Source of the DNA: an uncultured Alphaproteobacteria bacterium
GTDB lineage: Bacteria; Pseudomonadota; Alphaproteobacteria; Reyranellales; Reyranellaceae
Length of the DNA: 9,278 nucleotides
Reading direction: 5' to 3'
Assembly: GCA_903929895.1 (NCBI GenBank)
Contig: CAIYWM010000075.1
Span: forward strand, 1-9,278
Shown: positions 6,878-9,278 of the stretch, piece by piece
Layout: every line of letters begins with the position of its first letter
Numbering within the stretch: position 1 is the first letter of the stretch
The notes under the pieces: model-generated
What the model was told of the DNA's origin: nothing
Seen by the model: the letters and a program-made list of their open reading frames with translations, nothing else
Databases searched by the model: none
Program-made: the position numbers and the translations under genes

Positions 6878-7526
6878 GCGCGAGGAAGACAGCGGCCGCG
6901 ACGGCGATCGTGTTGTTGATGATGTGCGCCACGATCGTCGGGACCAGCGAGCCGGTGCGCCAGCGCAGCCAGCCGAACCAGAAGCCGAGCGGCAGCACCA
7001 GGAGAATGTGCAGGGGCTCTGTATGGGCGGCGGCGAAGGCCAGCGAGCTGAGGATGAAGGCGACGAGATTGCTCCAGCGACCCGCCAGCCAGCCATAGAG
7101 CAGGCCACGGAAGACCAGTTCCTCCGCGATCGGGGCCAGCAGGCCCAGCACGGCCAGGGTCTGCAGCGCCTGTACTCCCTGGAGGCCCTGCGTGACCTCC
7201 CGCACCCCCTCGGGCTGGGGCCCCAGCTGGCTGACGACGAAGGACAGGACCGTGGTGCCGAGCACCGCCAGGACGATCGGGCGCCAGCCGACGGGCCGCA
7301 AACCCAGGGCGGCCGGCGCGTCCCGGCCCAGCGGCAGGACGGCGATGAAGAGGGCCAGCAGGCAGGTGCCGAAGAAGGCGGACAGCACCAACAGGTTGGT
7401 TCGTTCGGGCAAAAGCCAGAAAACCAGCAGCCCGATCAGCGGCGCCACGACCAGGAAGGCCAGCATGGACCAGCCCGGAAGGCGTCGGGAAGTGTTATCG
7501 ATCAAGGGGTTAGCCGGCTCGTCCAA
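6873..7526 (-). CDS. CPBP-family intramembrane metalloprotease (CAAX/Abi)
   Basis: A 217-residue multi-pass membrane protein of the CPBP glutamic-type intramembrane protease family, related to eukaryotic Rce1. The three catalytic motifs are complete: EE-x3-R at Glu135, Glu136 and Arg140 (EELVFRG), F-x3-H at Phe164 to His168 (FAAAH), and H-x3-N at His201 to Asn205 (HIINN). About six to eight hydrophobic helices surround them, the first at about residues 20-39. Bacterial members cleave or process membrane peptides and are often linked to bacteriocin self-immunity, but no bacteriocin or peptide gene is visible here and the substrate is unknown. The TTG start is supported by AGGAG nine bases upstream; an ATG at codon 21 would cut into the first helix. 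It is divergent from ffh. Confidence 0.9.
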   Translation of the reverse strand: MDEPANPLIDNTSRRLPGWSMLAFLVVAPLIGLLVFWLLPERTNLLVLSAFFGTCLLALFIAVLPLGRDAPAALGLRPVGWRPIVLAVLGTTVLSFVVSQLGPQPEGVREVTQGLQGVQALQTLAVLGLLAPIAEELVFRGLLYGWLAGRWSNLVAFILSSLAFAAAHTEPLHILLVLPLGFWFGWLRWRTGSLVPTIVAHIINNTIAVAAAVFLAP

Positions 7527-7531
7527 GCGTT

Positions 7532-7560
7532 TTGACTCCTGACGCGGCAGGCTTTATACC
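7532..7560 (+). promoter_or_regulatory. Predicted sigma70-type promoter for ffh
   Basis: A -35 element TTGACT (7532-7537, five of six consensus bases) and a -10 element TATACC (7555-7560, four of six) are separated by exactly 17 bases. Transcription would start near 7566-7568, giving a leader of about 105 bases before the ffh ATG. It lies in the only sizeable divergent gap (146 bp) and points towards ffh and rpsP. This is inferred from consensus matching only. Confidence 0.55.
7536..7540 (-). promoter_or_regulatory. Ribosome binding site supporting the TTG start of the CPBP protease
   Basis: AGGAG on the minus strand lies 9 bases before the TTG at 7524-7526. No comparable site precedes the later in-frame TTG (codon 8) or ATG (codon 21), so the 217-residue form is preferred. 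The site overlaps the -35 element of the predicted ffh promoter on the other strand. Confidence 0.55.
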
Positions 7561-7570
7561 CCGCCGGCTC

Positions 7571-7643
7571 AATCGGTCGTGCCGATTTACTAGGTTCCCC
7601 CTTCGGGGAGCTCCGCTGATCCGCGAAGGTTCGCGCATCGGCG
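7571..7643 (+). promoter_or_regulatory. Structured 5' leader of ffh: three consecutive hairpins
   Basis: Three inverted repeats follow each other just after the predicted promoter. Hairpin 1 (7571-7587) pairs AATCGG with CCGATT around a 5-base loop. Hairpin 2 (about 7594-7611) pairs a TTCCCC arm with GGGGAG around a CTTC loop, with one G-U pair and a closing G-C. Hairpin 3 (7614-7643) has 12 pairs, one of them G-U, interrupted by a single C-C mismatch, with an AGGT loop. No T run follows, so it is not a classical terminator, and about 20 bases separate it from the ribosome binding site GGGAG (7664-7668). It may control ffh expression or stabilise the mRNA. Formation of all three is inferred by eye. 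It lacks the GGAA tetraloop core of SRP RNA. Confidence 0.5.
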
Positions 7644-7672
7644 CGATACGTCTTTGAGCGAACGGGAGCACG

Positions 7673-9076
7673 ATGTTCGAGGGTCTTAGCAAGCGTCTGG
7701 GCGACGTATTCGACAAGCTGAGGGGGCGCGGCGCGCTTTCCGAGGCCGATGTCGACGCGGCCCTGCGCGAGGTGCGGACCGCCCTGCTCGAGGCCGACGT
7801 CGCGCTGCCCGTCGTCCGCCAGTTCATCGACGAGGTCCGGCCGAAGGCGATCGGCGCCGACGTCATCCGCTCGGTCACGCCGGGCCAGATGGTCATCAAG
7901 ATCGTCAACGACCACCTGGTCGAGATGCTGGGCGGCACCGTCGCCGATCTCGACCTGGGCGCCATCCCGCCGGTCGTCATCCTGATGGTCGGCCTGCAGG
8001 GTTCGGGCAAGACCACCTCCTCGGCCAAGATCGCCTATCGCCTCAGCCAGGGCCCGCAGGGCATGGCCGCGGAGATGTTCGGCGGCAGCTTCTCGACGCG
8101 TCGCAAGGTCATGATGGCCTCGCTCGACACGCGCCGCCCGGCCGCGCAGCACCAGCTCAAGGTGCTGGGCGAGCAGACCGGGGTGCCGACCCTGCCGATC
8201 GTCCCGCTCGAGATGCCGCTCGCCATCACCCGGCGCGCCCTCGAGACGGCCAAGCGCGAGGGCTTCGACGTCCTCATCCTCGACACGGCGGGCCGACTCT
8301 CGATCGACGAAGAGCTGATGAAGGAGGTCGCCGACATCAGCGACCTCGCCAAGCCGAAGGAGACGCTGCTCGTCGCCGACGCCATGACCGGCCAGGACGC
8401 CGTGAACGTGGCCAAGGCGTTCAACGACCGGCTGGCCGTCACCGGCATCGTGCTGACCCGCGTCGACGGCGACGCGCGCGGCGGTGCGGCGCTCTCGATG
8501 CGCGCCGTCACCGGCCGTCCGGTCAAGCTGATCGGCGTCGGCGAGAAGTTCGATGCGCTGGAGCCCTTCCATCCCGACCGTATCGCGTCCCGCATCCTCG
8601 GCATGGGCGACATCGTCTCGCTGGTCGAGCGCGCCGCCGAGACGATCGACAAGGAAGATGCCGAGAAGCTGGCGGCCAAGGTCCGCAAGGGCCAGTTCGA
8701 CATGGACGACCTGCTGAACCAGCTGCGCCAGCTGCGCAAGATGGGCGGCCTGTCGGGGTTGATGGGCATGCTGCCGGGCGCCATGCAGGCCAAGGCTGCG
8801 ATGTCCAAGGCCAAGATCGACGAGGGTCAGCTGAAGCGCCAGGAGGCCGTCATCCTGTCGATGACGCCGAAGGAACGCCGCAACCCGGACCTGATCCACG
8901 CGTCGCGCAAGAAGCGCATCGCCAAGGGTTCGGGCGTGCAGGTGCAGGACGTCAACAAGCTGCTCAAGCAGCATGCCGACATGCTCAAGATGATGAAGCG
9001 GGTGAACAAGCTCGGCGAGAAGGGATTCATGCGCAGCCTCGGCGGCATGGGTGGTCCGCCGGGGTTTCCGCGCTGA
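7673..9076 (+). CDS. ffh: Signal recognition particle protein Ffh (SRP54 homologue)
   Basis: A 467-residue GTPase that binds 4.5S RNA and signal sequences of nascent membrane proteins and docks on FtsY. The order is N domain (1-95), G domain (about 96-320) and Met-rich M domain (about 325-450). GTPase motifs: G1 GLQGSGKTT (107-115), G2 DTRRPAA (152-158), G3 DTAGR (204-208), G4 TRVDG (262-266, with Arg and Val in place of the common Lys and Leu) and G5 GVGEK (288-292). The M domain contains the RNA-binding SRKKRIAKGSGVQVQDVN (411-428) and methionine-rich segments such as MGGLSGLMGMLPGAM. About 14 extra residues lie between G1 and G2 (about 126-143) compared with E. coli Ffh as I remember it. 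A GGGAG site precedes the ATG by 4 bases. rpsP follows after 71 bp. Confidence 0.97.
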   Translation: MFEGLSKRLGDVFDKLRGRGALSEADVDAALREVRTALLEADVALPVVRQFIDEVRPKAIGADVIRSVTPGQMVIKIVNDHLVEMLGGTVADLDLGAIPPVVILMVGLQGSGKTTSSAKIAYRLSQGPQGMAAEMFGGSFSTRRKVMMASLDTRRPAAQHQLKVLGEQTGVPTLPIVPLEMPLAITRRALETAKREGFDVLILDTAGRLSIDEELMKEVADISDLAKPKETLLVADAMTGQDAVNVAKAFNDRLAVTGIVLTRVDGDARGGAALSMRAVTGRPVKLIGVGEKFDALEPFHPDRIASRILGMGDIVSLVERAAETIDKEDAEKLAAKVRKGQFDMDDLLNQLRQLRKMGGLSGLMGMLPGAMQAKAAMSKAKIDEGQLKRQEAVILSMTPKERRNPDLIHASRKKRIAKGSGVQVQDVNKLLKQHADMLKMMKRVNKLGEKGFMRSLGGMGGPPGFPR

Positions 9077-9087
9077 AGTTTCAAGAA

Positions 9088-9112
9088 GTCAGCCAGATTT
9101 AGTCAGACAGAT
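9088..9112 (+). repeat. Direct repeat in the ffh–rpsP gap
   Basis: Two 11-base copies, GTCAGCCAGAT (9088-9098) and GTCAGACAGAT (9102-9112), differ at one position and start 14 bases apart. They fill part of a 71-bp gap that is richer in A+T than the flanking genes. They may be a protein-binding site, an RNA element ahead of rpsP, or chance; no clear terminator is seen in the gap. Confidence 0.5.
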
Positions 9113-9147
9113 CACACGAACCGATATCGAAGAGAGGACCTGAGAGA

Positions 9148-9278
9148 ATGATCGCAATCCGCATGACCCGTCACGGCGCCAAGAAGCGTCCGTTCTTCCA
9201 CATCGTCGTCGCCGACTCGCGCAGCCCGCGCGACGGCCGCTTCATCGAGAACATCGGCATGTACGATCCGCGCCACAA
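9148..9278 (+). CDS. rpsP: 30S ribosomal protein S16, 3' end cut by the window edge
   Basis: The first 43 codons encode the N-terminus of small-subunit protein S16, which binds 16S rRNA early in 30S assembly. The diagnostic stretch is [19 protein letters not shown] followed by [19 protein letters not shown], a clear match to the family opening, where full-length proteins have about 80-130 residues. The ATG is preceded by GAGAGGA (9132-9138) about 10 bases upstream, with a further purine run directly before the ATG. The order ffh–rpsP is conserved in many bacteria, where rimM, trmD and rplS commonly follow; those would lie beyond the window. No premature stop is seen. Confidence 0.95.
   Translation, partial: MIAIRMTRHGAKKRPFFHIVVADSRSPRDGRFIENIGMYDPRH

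Noticed and set aside
6873..7526. The CPBP protease considered as part of a bacteriocin or phage-defence island.
   Set aside because: No small leader-peptide gene, transporter, toxin or other defence gene is near it; its neighbours are housekeeping or metabolic genes.
7594..7643. The hairpins before ffh considered as a 4.5S SRP RNA gene or as a rho-independent terminator.
   Set aside because: The conserved SRP RNA core with its GGAA-type tetraloop and internal loops is absent, and no T run follows either hairpin.
7502..8974. A 490-codon open frame on the minus strand opposite ffh.
   Set aside because: It mirrors ffh, crosses the ffh promoter and leader, and its His/Asp/Arg-rich composition is typical of an antisense shadow.
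1..9278. CRISPR arrays, tRNA or rRNA genes, insertion sequences, integrases and attachment sites.
   Set aside because: None was seen on reading both strands; intergenic space is too short for most of these and no spaced repeat array is present.

Overview
The window is GC-rich, gene-dense DNA from the chromosome of a bacterium, most likely an alphaproteobacterium. Three things suggest this: the ffh–rpsP order, the dapF–ftsY–yciB (ispZ) order, and the sequence style of the proteins, such as the TRVDG form of the Ffh G4 motif. The genus cannot be read from the sequence alone. Almost all of it codes for protein, and no stretch of 300 bases lacks a gene.

Layout. (1) 1-2617, plus strand: the 3' nearly complete part of pgk (glycolysis), a Nudix hydrolase with a CxxC knuckle, and a J-domain protein that ends in a single membrane anchor. 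(2) 2675-6249, minus strand, transcribed right to left: a GT8-like glycosyltransferase, dapF (lysine and peptidoglycan precursor), ftsY (SRP receptor) and yciB/ispZ (inner-membrane protein of cell envelope and division). The junctions are 6 bp, 9 bp and a 4-bp ATGA overlap, so this is almost certainly one operon. (3) 6261-6863, plus strand: a 2-hydroxychromene-2-carboxylate isomerase / kappa-GST-like thioredoxin-fold protein, whose start lies 11 bp from the annotated start of the divergent glycosyltransferase. (4) 6873-7526, minus strand: a CPBP (CAAX/Abi) intramembrane protease, converging on the isomerase gene. (5) 7673 to the end, plus strand: ffh (SRP54 GTPase) and the beginning of rpsP (ribosomal protein S16), preceded by a sigma70-like promoter and a leader that can form three consecutive hairpins.

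How the genes work together. Both protein GTPases of the signal recognition particle pathway, Ffh and its receptor FtsY, are encoded here about 3.2 kb apart on opposite strands. The 4.5S RNA gene was not seen. DapF, YciB and possibly the glycosyltransferase have cell-envelope roles, so the theme is membrane protein targeting and envelope growth next to central metabolism (pgk) and translation (rpsP).

Most of the window is ordinary housekeeping sequence, and I see no clear undescribed system. The items most worth a second look are the structured ffh leader, a 14-residue insertion in the Ffh G domain, the tail-anchored J-protein, the doubled membrane-binding motif in FtsY, the absence of mtaB between dapF and ftsY, and a near-perfect direct repeat in the ffh–rpsP gap.
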